NCBI GenBank assembly: GCA_028279505.1
Contig: JANQNP010000034.1
Coordinates: forward strand, 1-45,661
Origin: Dehalococcoidia bacterium
GTDB lineage: Bacteria; Chloroflexota; Dehalococcoidia; UBA2979
Direction of reading: 5' to 3'
DNA: 45,661 nucleotides
Shown here: piece after piece, positions 18,577 to 27,639 of the stretch
Numbering within the stretch: the first letter of the stretch is position 1
Layout of the letters: each line of letters starts with the position of its first letter
Translations under genes and position numbers: made by a program
Notes under the pieces: model-generated
The model's database searches: none
What the model saw: the letters and a program-made list of their open reading frames with translations, nothing else
Told to the model about the DNA's origin: nothing

Positions 18577-19317
18577 GTGCGCCGCTTCTTCAGCCGGATC
18601 ATCTACGGGGCGCTGACCCGCTTCACGCGCGCCGCCGGCCGCCTGCTCGCCGATATCGAGGTCGTTGGCCGCGACCGGCTCCCTACCGAGGGCCCGGTGA
18701 TCCTGATCTGCAACCACGCCCATCTCGTCGACCCACCGCTCGTCGGATCCTTCTCGCCTCGGCCGGTGCACACGATGGCGAAACGCGAGTTGTTCGAGAC
18801 GCCGCTGATCGGCTGGATCTTCTGGGCGGTGGGCGCCTTCCCCGTCCGTCGCTTCAGCGGCGACCTCGGCGCGCTGCGGGTCGCGCGGAACTACCTGCGC
18901 GACGGCGGCGTTGTGCTGATGTACCCCGAGGGCACCCGCAACCACGGTCGCGGGTTGAAGCCCGCGCTGCCGGGAGCCGCGATGGTCGCCTTGCTCACCG
19001 ACACCCCCGTCGTCCCCGTCGGGATCTCCGGCAGCCACGCGATCCGCTGGAAGACCATCCCCTTCCTCTGGATCCTCCGCCGGCGCCCCAGGATCCGCAT
19101 TGAGTACGGCGAGCCGTTCAACCTCGAGAAGGGGCGCGCCAGCGCCCAGGGGGCGATGGCCGCCACCGACCGGATCATGCGCGCCGTCGCCGCGCTCCTC
19201 CCCGAGGAGTCGCGCGGCGCCTACGGCGAGCAGACCGCGGGTACGATCGTCGTGGCTCGGGCCACGCCCGATCAGCGCGAGAGTTTCGAGGAAGAGCGGC
19301 GGGGCAGCAGGGAGTAG
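18577..19317 (+). CDS. plsC: 1-acyl-sn-glycerol-3-phosphate acyltransferase (PlsC family)
   Basis: Adds the second acyl chain to lysophosphatidic acid at the membrane. The acyltransferase motifs are NHAHLVDPP (HX4D catalytic pair), GAFPVRRFSGD, MYPEGTRN and VVPVGISGS. Length is 246 residues. GTG 18577 lies one base after the cmk stop; the cmk-plsC pairing is common in Gram-positives and Chloroflexota. There is no signal peptide; a short amphipathic N-terminus (RRFFSRIIYGALTRFTRAAG) may hold it to the membrane. Substrate preference cannot be read from the sequence. Confidence 0.92.
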   Translation: MRRFFSRIIYGALTRFTRAAGRLLADIEVVGRDRLPTEGPVILICNHAHLVDPPLVGSFSPRPVHTMAKRELFETPLIGWIFWAVGAFPVRRFSGDLGALRVARNYLRDGGVVLMYPEGTRNHGRGLKPALPGAAMVALLTDTPVVPVGISGSHAIRWKTIPFLWILRRRPRIRIEYGEPFNLEKGRASAQGAMAATDRIMRAVAALLPEESRGAYGEQTAGTIVVARATPDQRESFEEERRGSRE

Positions 19318-19321
19318 CACC

Positions 19322-21163
<1,842 letters not shown>

Positions 21164-21165
21164 CC

Positions 21166-21185
21166 GCCGGCCCGAACGGGCCGGC
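21166..21185. terminator. GC-rich hairpin between convergent glmS and ppdK
   Basis: GCCGGCCCG and CGGGCCGGC are perfect inverted arms around AA, giving an 8-9 bp stem right after the glmS stop and before the ppdK end. Neither strand has a U-tract. It could serve both transcripts. Confidence 0.5.
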
Positions 21186-21218
21186 TCGGACGCTACGGAC
21201 GCCCTCGATCGGTCGGGA

Positions 21219-23942
21219 CTAGCCTTTGAGGGCCGCCTGCGCGGCCGCGAGGCGCGCGATCGGTACGCGGTACGGCGAGCAGGAGACGTAATCGAACCCG
21301 TGCTGCTCGCAGAACTCCACCGAGGACGGGTCACCCCCGTGCTCGCCGCAGATCCCGATCTTCAGCGTCGGTCGCGTCGACTTCCCGCGCTCGATCCCAA
21401 GCTCGATCAGCCCACCGACCCCGTCTCGGTCGAGCACGACGAACGGGTCGCGCTCGAGCACGTGCTGGTCGAGGTACGACGGCAGGAACCGGCCCGCGTC
21501 GTCGCGGGACAGCCCGAACGTCGTCTGCGTCAGGTCGTTCGTGCCGAAGGAAAAGAAGTCCGCGTGCTCCGCGATCTCGTCGGCGACGACGCACGCCCGA
21601 GGCAGCTCGATCATCGTCCCGATCGAGTAGCTCACGCGCGCGCCCTGCTCGCTGAGCACCTGCTCGGCGACCGCCACCGCGCGCTCACGCAGCAACCGCA
21701 GCTCGTCCGGCAACCCCACGAGGGGAATCATGATCTCCGGCTCGACCTCGACGCCATCGGCCGCCAGCTGGCAGGCCGCCTCCAGCACGGCGCGCACCTG
21801 CACCTCGTAGATCTCCGGCGACGTCACACCCAGGCGCACGCCGCGATGGCCGAGCATCGGGTTCTGCTCGCGCAGCGCATCGACGCGGCGCTCCACCTGC
21901 TCGATCGGCAGATCGAGGGCGGTCGCCACCTCGGCGATCTCGGCGTTCTCGTGCGGCAGGAACTCGTGCAGCGGCGGGTCGAGCAGCCGGATCGTCACCG
22001 GGTACGGCGCCATCGCGCGCAGGATGCCGGCGAAGTCCTCGCGCTGCATCGGCAGGATCTTCGTCAGCGCGTCACGCCGTGCCGCCGTGTCCTCCGCGAG
22101 GATCATCTGCCTGACGGCCAGGATCCGGTCCGCGCCGAAGAACATGTGCTCGGTCCGGCAGAGGCCGATGCCCTCCGCGCCGAACTGGCGTGCCCGCTCG
22201 GCGTCCTCGGGCGTGTCGGCGTTCGCGCGCACGCGCATCCGGCGCGCCTCGTCGACCCAGCCCATGATCCGGTCGAACTCCGGCGGGAACTGCCCGTCAG
22301 CGAGCGGCAGCTCCCCGAGGATCACCTCGCCGCTCGACCCATCGAGGGAGATCGTGTCGCCCTCGCGCACGGTCAGCGTCTCGCCGTCCTCGGTCTTCAC
22401 GGTAAACAGGCGGTTCGCGTAGTCGATCTCCAGCGCCGTGCAACCGGTGACGCAGCACTTGCCCATGCCACGCGCCACCACCGCCGCATGCGAGGTCATC
22501 CCACCGCGCGCCGTCAGGATCCCCCGCGCGCTCACCATCCCCTCGATGTCCTCGGGGCTGGTCTCGTCACGCACGAGGATCGTCGGCTCGCCGCGACCGT
22601 AGGCCTCCACGACGTCGCCGGGGCGGAACACGACCTTCCCGACCGCCGCCCCCGGTGAGGCGGCGAGACCGGTCGCGATCACGTTCCGCTCCACGCCGTC
22701 GACGAACACGGGGTGCAACAGCTCCTCGAGCTGCTCCGGGTCGAGCCGCGCGATCGCGGCCTGTTCGGTCAGCACACCCTCGTCGACGAGGTCGGCGGCG
22801 ATCTTCAGCATCGCGAGGCCCGCGCGCTTGCCGCCGCGGGTCTGCAGGATCCACAGCTTCTGCTGCTGAACGGTGAACTCGATGTCCTGCATGTCGCCGA
22901 AGTGGCGCTCCAGCCGATCACAGGCAAGCGCCAGCTCCTCGTAGACCTCCGGCATCGCCTCCTCCAGGGACGGTGGCGCGCCCTCGGCGCGGTCCGCCGC
23001 GAGGATCGGCTGCGGCGTGCGCGTCCCGGCGACCACGTCCTCGCCCTGGGCATTCACCAGGAACTCGCCGAAGAGCAGCGGCTGGCCGGTCGAGGGGTTG
23101 CGCGTGAACAGCACGCCGGTGGCGCAATCGTCGCCCAGGTTGCCGAACACCATCGCCTGCACATTGACGGCGGTGCCCCAGCTCGAGGGGTAGCCGTACT
23201 GGTCGCGGTAGACGACCGCCCGAGGGTTCTCCCAGCTCTCGAAGACGGCGCCCACAGCGCCCCACAGCTGGTCCCACGGGTCCTCGGGGAACGCCTGGCC
23301 ACCACGCTCGAGGATCAGGGCTTTGTACTCGGCCACCAGCTCGCGGAGCGCGTCCGCGTCCAGCTCGGTGTCGTTCGTCACGCCTCGGGAGTGCTTCTTC
23401 GCCTCCAGCAGCGCCTCGTACGGGTCGGCGTCGGTGTCGTCGTGCTTGCCGACGCCCAGCACCACGTCGCCGTACATCTGCACGAAGCGGCGGTAGGAGT
23501 CGTAGGCGAACCGGGCGTTCCCGGAGCGCTTCGCCAGCCCCTCGGCGGTCTCGTCGTTCAGGCCGAGGTTGAGGATCGTGTCCATCATCCCCGGCATCGA
23601 CACGCGCGCACCCGAGCGGACCGAGATCAGCAGCGGGTTCTCGGGGTCGCCGAATCGCGTCCCGACGAGCGACTCGACGTAGCTCAACCCGTCGCGCACC
23701 TGCTGCTCGAGCGCGGCGGGGTACGACCGGCCGAGGTCGTAGTAGGCGTTGCAGACGTCCGTGGTGATCGTGAACCCCGGGGGCACCGGGATCCCGAGGG
23801 AACTCATCTCCGCCAGGCCGGCGCCTTTGCCGCCCAGCAGATTTCGCAGGTCCTGGTCTCCGTCGGATTGGCCGTCACCGAACAGGTAGACGAGCTTCTC
23901 CGACTTGGTAGCTACCCCGGGCTCCTCAGCGGCGGTGGTCAT
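21219..23942 (-). CDS. ppdK: Pyruvate, phosphate dikinase
   Basis: Interconverts pyruvate, ATP and Pi with PEP, AMP and PPi. The N-terminal nucleotide-binding domain starts with LLGGKGAGLAEMSSLGIPVP. The central domain carries the phospho-histidine motif GGMTSHAAVVARGMGK, with the regulatory Thr two residues before His. The C-terminal PEP-binding barrel ends in GICGEHGGDPSS and YVSCSPYRVPIARLAAAQA with the catalytic Cys. Length is 907 residues. ATG 23942 has AGGGAG 6 nt upstream; the frame stays open further upstream but that part is not family sequence. No PDRP-type regulator is in the window. It diverges from dgt. Confidence 0.97.
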   Translation of the reverse strand: MTTAAEEPGVATKSEKLVYLFGDGQSDGDQDLRNLLGGKGAGLAEMSSLGIPVPPGFTITTDVCNAYYDLGRSYPAALEQQVRDGLSYVESLVGTRFGDPENPLLISVRSGARVSMPGMMDTILNLGLNDETAEGLAKRSGNARFAYDSYRRFVQMYGDVVLGVGKHDDTDADPYEALLEAKKHSRGVTNDTELDADALRELVAEYKALILERGGQAFPEDPWDQLWGAVGAVFESWENPRAVVYRDQYGYPSSWGTAVNVQAMVFGNLGDDCATGVLFTRNPSTGQPLLFGEFLVNAQGEDVVAGTRTPQPILAADRAEGAPPSLEEAMPEVYEELALACDRLERHFGDMQDIEFTVQQQKLWILQTRGGKRAGLAMLKIAADLVDEGVLTEQAAIARLDPEQLEELLHPVFVDGVERNVIATGLAASPGAAVGKVVFRPGDVVEAYGRGEPTILVRDETSPEDIEGMVSARGILTARGGMTSHAAVVARGMGKCCVTGCTALEIDYANRLFTVKTEDGETLTVREGDTISLDGSSGEVILGELPLADGQFPPEFDRIMGWVDEARRMRVRANADTPEDAERARQFGAEGIGLCRTEHMFFGADRILAVRQMILAEDTAARRDALTKILPMQREDFAGILRAMAPYPVTIRLLDPPLHEFLPHENAEIAEVATALDLPIEQVERRVDALREQNPMLGHRGVRLGVTSPEIYEVQVRAVLEAACQLAADGVEVEPEIMIPLVGLPDELRLLRERAVAVAEQVLSEQGARVSYSIGTMIELPRACVVADEIAEHADFFSFGTNDLTQTTFGLSRDDAGRFLPSYLDQHVLERDPFVVLDRDGVGGLIELGIERGKSTRPTLKIGICGEHGGDPSSVEFCEQHGFDYVSCSPYRVPIARLAAAQAALKG

Positions 23943-24013
23943 GACGGGCTCCCTCGATCTGAATCCACCGGGTCGTCGCTCGCGCGTCGCCGCGATCGCC
24001 AGTGCGTCGCCAT
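23939..24013 (-). CDS. Possible 24-residue leader peptide upstream of ppdK
   Basis: In the ppdK leader an ATG at 24013 opens a 24-codon frame (MATHWRSRRRAS at its start) whose TGA overlaps the ppdK ATG as ATGA. It lacks a good Shine-Dalgarno sequence, while ppdK has its own, so coupling is less compelling than at glmU. Chance is a real alternative. Confidence 0.25.
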   Translation of the reverse strand: MATHWRSRRRASDDPVDSDRGSPS

Positions 24014-24048
24014 CACACGGTGAACCGAATGATCGTGCCGCAGTCCGG

Positions 24049-24054
24049 ATTATA
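24049..24054 (-). promoter_or_regulatory. Consensus -10 TATAAT for ppdK
   Basis: Read on the minus strand, 24054-24049 is TATAAT, the best -10 in the window, in an AT-rich patch that stands out from the surroundings. TTCGGA 17 nt upstream is a weak -35. Transcription would start near 24042, giving a 100-nt leader. Confidence 0.6.
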
Positions 24055-24067
24055 GGGGAGTAAATAT

Positions 24068-24083
24068 TCCGTCCGAAGACGGA
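24068..24083. repeat. Inverted repeat overlapping the ppdK -35 region
   Basis: TCCGTC, loop CGAA, GACGGA: a perfect 6-bp inverted repeat in the ppdK/dgt divergent gap. It overlaps the putative ppdK -35, so it could be an operator or simply a small hairpin in the dgt transcript. Confidence 0.3.
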
Positions 24084-24128
24084 TTCGCCGGTAGACAGGG
24101 CCCGCGGGCGCTCGCAGACTCGCTGCAG

Positions 24129-25187
24129 ATGCCCGACGCAGCCGCCCCGCCCGCCGTCGACCTCGTCAGTGTGCGACACGCGCTCGAAGCGCGCGAGTCC
24201 TCGCTGGCGCCGTGCGCTGCCCGTGAGCAAGCGTCACGCGGCCGCGAGCGCCCCGAGGAGCCCCAACCGCTGCGCCTCGCGTACCAGATCGACCGCGACC
24301 GCATCATCCACACCCGCGCCTTCCGCCGCCTCAAGCACAAGACCCAGGTCTTCGTCACCCCCGATTCCGATCACGTGGTCACGCGGATGACCCATACCAT
24401 CGAGGTGCAGCAGGTCGCCCGCACCATCGCCCGCGCGCTCAACCTCAACGAGGACCTGACCGAGGCGATCGCGATGGGCCACGACCTCGGCCACACCCCC
24501 TTCGGCCACGCCGGCGAGGAGGAGCTGGGGCGACTGCTCCCGGACGGCTTCCGTCACAACGAGCAGTCGCTGCGCATCGTCGAGCGTCTCGAGCACGACG
24601 GGCAGGGCCTCAACCTCATGTTCGAGACCCGCGACGGCATCCTCCGCCACTCGAAGGGCCGCGCCTCGGTCACGAGCGAGGAGGGCTGGGGCCTCCCTGC
24701 CACCCTCGAGGGCGAAGTCGTGAAGCTCGCCGACTCGATCGCCTACCTGAACCACGACATCCAGGACGCGATTCGCGCCGGCCTGATCGCCGAGGGCGAT
24801 CTGCCGGCCTCGGCGCGCCGCATCCTCGGCGAGGATCATGCCGGGCGGATCAACACCCTCGTCACCGACTGCGTCACCGCGTCGCTGCCCACCTTCGAGT
24901 CCGAGCGCCCGACGATCCTGCTTGGCCCGCAGACCCTCGAGGCGATGGACGAGCTGCGCGAGTTCATGTTCCGCCGGGTGTACCACCACGAGCGCACCCT
25001 CGAGGGCGCGAAGCGTGGCCAGGCGGTGGTCTCCGCGCTCTTCCAGTACTACGAGGCGCACCCCTCGGAGATCGCCGGCTGGTCGCTGCCGGACGACCCC
25101 GCCTGGCGGCGCGCCGCGGACTACGTCTCCGGCATGACCGACCATTACGCGCTGCAGCGTGCCCGCGAACTCGCCCTGATCGACTGA
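24129..25187 (+). CDS. dgt: dGTP triphosphohydrolase-like HD-domain protein
   Basis: Family removes triphosphate from dNTPs. The HD-domain signature is complete: an Arg-rich entry (RIIHTRAFRRLKHKTQVF), RMTHTIEVQQVARTIARAL, then GHDLGHTPFGHAGEEEL with the metal-binding His-Asp pair, FRHNEQSLRIVE, and EGEVVKLADSIAYLNHDIQD. At 352 residues it belongs to the short dGTPase-like type, which often acts on several dNTPs. No ribosome site precedes ATG 24129, and no alternative start fits. Its role is probably dNTP pool control; some relatives protect against phage, but nothing here points to that. Confidence 0.92.
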   Translation: MPDAAAPPAVDLVSVRHALEARESSLAPCAAREQASRGRERPEEPQPLRLAYQIDRDRIIHTRAFRRLKHKTQVFVTPDSDHVVTRMTHTIEVQQVARTIARALNLNEDLTEAIAMGHDLGHTPFGHAGEEELGRLLPDGFRHNEQSLRIVERLEHDGQGLNLMFETRDGILRHSKGRASVTSEEGWGLPATLEGEVVKLADSIAYLNHDIQDAIRAGLIAEGDLPASARRILGEDHAGRINTLVTDCVTASLPTFESERPTILLGPQTLEAMDELREFMFRRVYHHERTLEGAKRGQAVVSALFQYYEAHPSEIAGWSLPDDPAWRRAADYVSGMTDHYALQRARELALID

Positions 25188-25197
25188 GCGGTCCGCA

Positions 25198-25222
25198 CCC
25201 CACGGCACGGCGGCGCGTGGGG
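25198..25222 (+). terminator. Stem-loop downstream of dgt
   Basis: CCCCACG and CGTGGGG are perfect 7-bp arms separated by 11 nt, 10 nt after the dgt stop. No U-tract follows. Confidence 0.4.
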
Positions 25223-25253
25223 CAGACACGGCGGCCGATCCGAACATCCTTGC

Positions 25254-25259
25254 TATCCT
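25254..25259 (+). promoter_or_regulatory. Putative -10 element TATCCT for the SH3b/CARDB genes
   Basis: TATCCT lies 98 nt before the ATG of the first SH3b/CARDB gene and just after the dgt hairpin, so this gene pair probably has its own promoter. The -35 is not clear. Confidence 0.4.
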
Positions 25260-25356
25260 CGGGACTCCCCACTGGCGGGACGCCGCACGGCGTCGGGGGA
25301 TACCACGCTCAGGCTGGTTTCAGGGGGACGGAACGAACCGCCACGTACGCGCGCCG

Positions 25357-26094
25357 ATGCTCGCCGGACTGGCGATCGTCCTGATCGCGGCGATCGCGGT
25401 CACCACGATCGTCGCGCTCGATCGCGCCTCCGGCGACGAACCGGAGCTCGTGGCCGACGCCACGCCCAGCGACCCGCTCGAGGGCCTGGACGGCGTCCTT
25501 GCCCGCGCCGTCCTCACCAGCAACCTGCGCGCGACGCCCGGCCGCCAGTCGGACATCCTCGCGATCGTGCCGACGCAGCAGATCACTCGCGTCACCGGCC
25601 GCAGCGCCGACGGCGATTGGCTCCGCGTCGCCTACCCCGCCGACTCCGACCTCGCCGGCTGGGCGCTCCGCACCAGCTTCGACGTCGAGCGCGGCGACCT
25701 CGCGACGGTCGCCGTCGCCTCGATCGGGGCGTCCGAGGAGCCCGGCGACGGCGTCGTCCCGAGCGTCGAGGACACCCCGCTGCCCGACCTCGCGCTGGTC
25801 GACGCGTTCCTGCTCCCGAACGGTAGCCTCACCCTCGTCGTTGAGAACGTGGGGACCGGCCGCTTCATCGGCACCATCGGCATCCAGGTCACCGGGGGAA
25901 GCGGAGAGCTGCTCGGCGTGCTCGACACCCAGGAGACCAGCCTGCTGCCGAACCGCACGGCGACGATCGACACCGGCCTCGAGATCACCACGACCGGCTC
26001 CTACCTGATCGAGCTCGATCGCCTCGACCGCATCGAAGAGGCGAGCGAGTTCAACAACGCCGAGCGGGTCTTCCTCGTCGCGACGGGCTCGTAG
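25357..26094 (+). CDS. Membrane-anchored SH3b and CARDB domain protein
   Basis: The 245-residue product begins with a membrane helix (MLAGLAIVLIAAIAVTTIVAL), so the rest should face outside. A bacterial SH3-like domain follows at about 45-110 (LTSNLRATPGRQSDILAIV, DGDWLRVAYPADSDLAGWAL). A CARDB-like immunoglobulin fold follows at about 145-240 (LPDLALVDAFLLPNGSLTLV, ending EASEFNNAERVFLV). These folds bind peptidoglycan or proteins, but no catalytic residues are seen. It is a paralogue of the next gene, 2 nt downstream. The ATG has no ribosome site, so the real start could differ slightly. Likely an envelope scaffold or sensor; function unknown. Confidence 0.85.
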   Translation: MLAGLAIVLIAAIAVTTIVALDRASGDEPELVADATPSDPLEGLDGVLARAVLTSNLRATPGRQSDILAIVPTQQITRVTGRSADGDWLRVAYPADSDLAGWALRTSFDVERGDLATVAVASIGASEEPGDGVVPSVEDTPLPDLALVDAFLLPNGSLTLVVENVGTGRFIGTIGIQVTGGSGELLGVLDTQETSLLPNRTATIDTGLEITTTGSYLIELDRLDRIEEASEFNNAERVFLVATGS

Positions 26095-26096
26095 CG

Positions 26097-27155
26097 ATGG
26101 CCGCCGAGCCGACCACGAGCCGCACGGCCTTCCTTTGGGCCGGAGCCGTCATGACCGTGGTCGTCGTCGCGACGACGACCGCCTTCGCGATCGTCGTCTT
26201 CCTCGGCGACGACGACGAAGCCGCTCCGGCCACCGCGACGCCGGAGACGTCCACCACCGTCACCCGCGCGCTCGCGCTCCGCTCCGGCCCCGCCGGCGAC
26301 ACCGCGATCAACGGCAACCTCCAGGCCGGCGCCGTGGTCGGCGTGATCGGCCGCGACGAGTCGAGCGAGTGGATCTTCGTCGAGGTCGCCGGACCGCCCC
26401 CCGTCCGCGGCTGGGTCGAGGTCGACGACCTCAGCCCACCGCCGGATCTCGCCGCGCTGCCGCTTAGCACCCCGGAGCCGCTGCCTCGCGCCTCCGCGAC
26501 CGTCACGGCCACCGCCACGTCCGCGGCCAGCCAGCCGACCTTCACGCCGGATCTGTCCGACCTCGCGATCGTATCGGTCTTCTCCAGGGACAACCGCGTT
26601 GTCGTCGTCGTCACCAACAGCGGCGTGGTCGACCTCGACGCTCAGGTCACCGTCTCGATCGACGGCGGCCCGGTCCGCGCCGCCGACATCAAGCCCGGCG
26701 AGCCGATCCGCCCCGGCGATCAGCTCGAGATCGTCCTCGACGACGAGTACGTCCAGCGCCGTGCCTTGATCACCGTCGCCGTCGCCACCGATCCGGAGAT
26801 CGAGGAAGACAGCCTCGACAACAACACCCTTGAGACCGTCATCTCGCCCGACCTCGCCAACGACCTCGGCATCGCCGCCGTCACCTTCGACGGGCCAGAG
26901 GGTTCGCTGCGCGTCACCCTCAGCAACAACAGCAGCATCCCGGTCACCGGCGCGGCCAGCCTCACCGTCCGCGAGAACAACGAGGAACGTGCCCGCCTCG
27001 GCGTCGAGCAGCCGCAGTTCACGCTCGCCCCCGGCGAGACGATCGACGTCGACTTCCCCGAGATCGTCGGCCTCACCGTCGAGGACGTCACCGTTCGCCT
27101 CAGCACCAACGCGGTCAACGACGCCGATCCGACCAACAACGTGTTCCCCCAATGA
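26097..27155 (+). CDS. Membrane-anchored SH3b protein with two CARDB domains
   Basis: A 352-residue paralogue of the preceding gene. The membrane helix is at about 12-36 (WAGAVMTVVVVATTTAFAIV), then an acidic GDDDE and a Thr/Pro linker. The SH3b domain lies at about 55-115 (ALALRSGPAGDTAINGNLQ, VRGWVEVDDL), a second Thr/Ala-rich linker (SATVTATATSAAS) follows, and then two CARDB-type repeats (LSDLAIVSVFSRDNRVVVVV; LGIAAVTFDGPEGSLRVTLS), each ending in an acidic D-x-x-N-N turn (SLDNNTLE, DPTNNVF). It looks like domain duplication from the shorter neighbour. No enzyme motif is seen. Confidence 0.85.
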   Translation: MAAEPTTSRTAFLWAGAVMTVVVVATTTAFAIVVFLGDDDEAAPATATPETSTTVTRALALRSGPAGDTAINGNLQAGAVVGVIGRDESSEWIFVEVAGPPPVRGWVEVDDLSPPPDLAALPLSTPEPLPRASATVTATATSAASQPTFTPDLSDLAIVSVFSRDNRVVVVVTNSGVVDLDAQVTVSIDGGPVRAADIKPGEPIRPGDQLEIVLDDEYVQRRALITVAVATDPEIEEDSLDNNTLETVISPDLANDLGIAAVTFDGPEGSLRVTLSNNSSIPVTGAASLTVRENNEERARLGVEQPQFTLAPGETIDVDFPEIVGLTVEDVTVRLSTNAVNDADPTNNVFPQ

Positions 27156-27168
27156 CCGGGGCCACTCA

Positions 27169-27615
27169 GTGACCGACGCGACGCCGGCTCCGCTCGCCGC
27201 ACGCCTCGAGCGGTCGCGCGACGCCTTGCTCGAGGCGCTGACCGAGCGCACCGAGGCCGACTTCGCGCGCGCCCTCGGCGGTCCCTACGGCGACGAGACG
27301 CTCGGTCACGCGCTCGCCGTCCTCGCACAGGCGGAGCGCGCCGGCCTCGCGGCGGCGCGGTCGATCGCGGCGCCGGAGCGGGAGTTGCCCGAGAAGCCGT
27401 TGCCCCCGCAGGTCACCCACGACCTCGCCGGGGCGCGTCACCAGACGCTGAGCCACCTCGAAGGCCTCGACGGCGCGGCCGCTGAGGCGGTCGTCGCCGC
27501 GATCGTCGAACGCGAGTCGGCACTGGTGGCGCAGATCGGTACCATGCTCAGTACCCCGGTTGAACGAAGCGAACCGCGAACGAAGCCCCAGCTTAGGTTT
27601 CCCGTCATCGATTGA
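27169..27615 (+). CDS. Small helical protein of unknown function upstream of dnaG
   Basis: A 148-residue product, mostly alpha-helical by composition (ARLERSRDALLEALTERTEA, TLGHALAVLAQAERAGLAAA). The opening recalls DinB-type four-helix proteins but the metal-binding histidine pattern is not convincing. GTG 27169 starts 13 nt after the SH3b/CARDB gene, and dnaG begins 24 nt after it, so it is probably cotranscribed. No membrane segment or signal peptide. I cannot name a function. Confidence 0.7.
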   Translation: MTDATPAPLAARLERSRDALLEALTERTEADFARALGGPYGDETLGHALAVLAQAERAGLAAARSIAAPERELPEKPLPPQVTHDLAGARHQTLSHLEGLDGAAAEAVVAAIVERESALVAQIGTMLSTPVERSEPRTKPQLRFPVID

Positions 27616-27639
27616 TCTCTCCCCACTGGAGATCAGCCC

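Noticed and set aside
19318..19321. glmS ribozyme upstream of glmS
   Set aside because: Only 4 nt separate the plsC stop from the glmS GTG, far too short for a ribozyme, and the preceding sequence is coding.
24129..25187. dgt as part of an anti-phage system
   Set aside because: The gene is in a housekeeping context with no defence genes nearby, and the sequence is the ordinary short dGTPase-like form.
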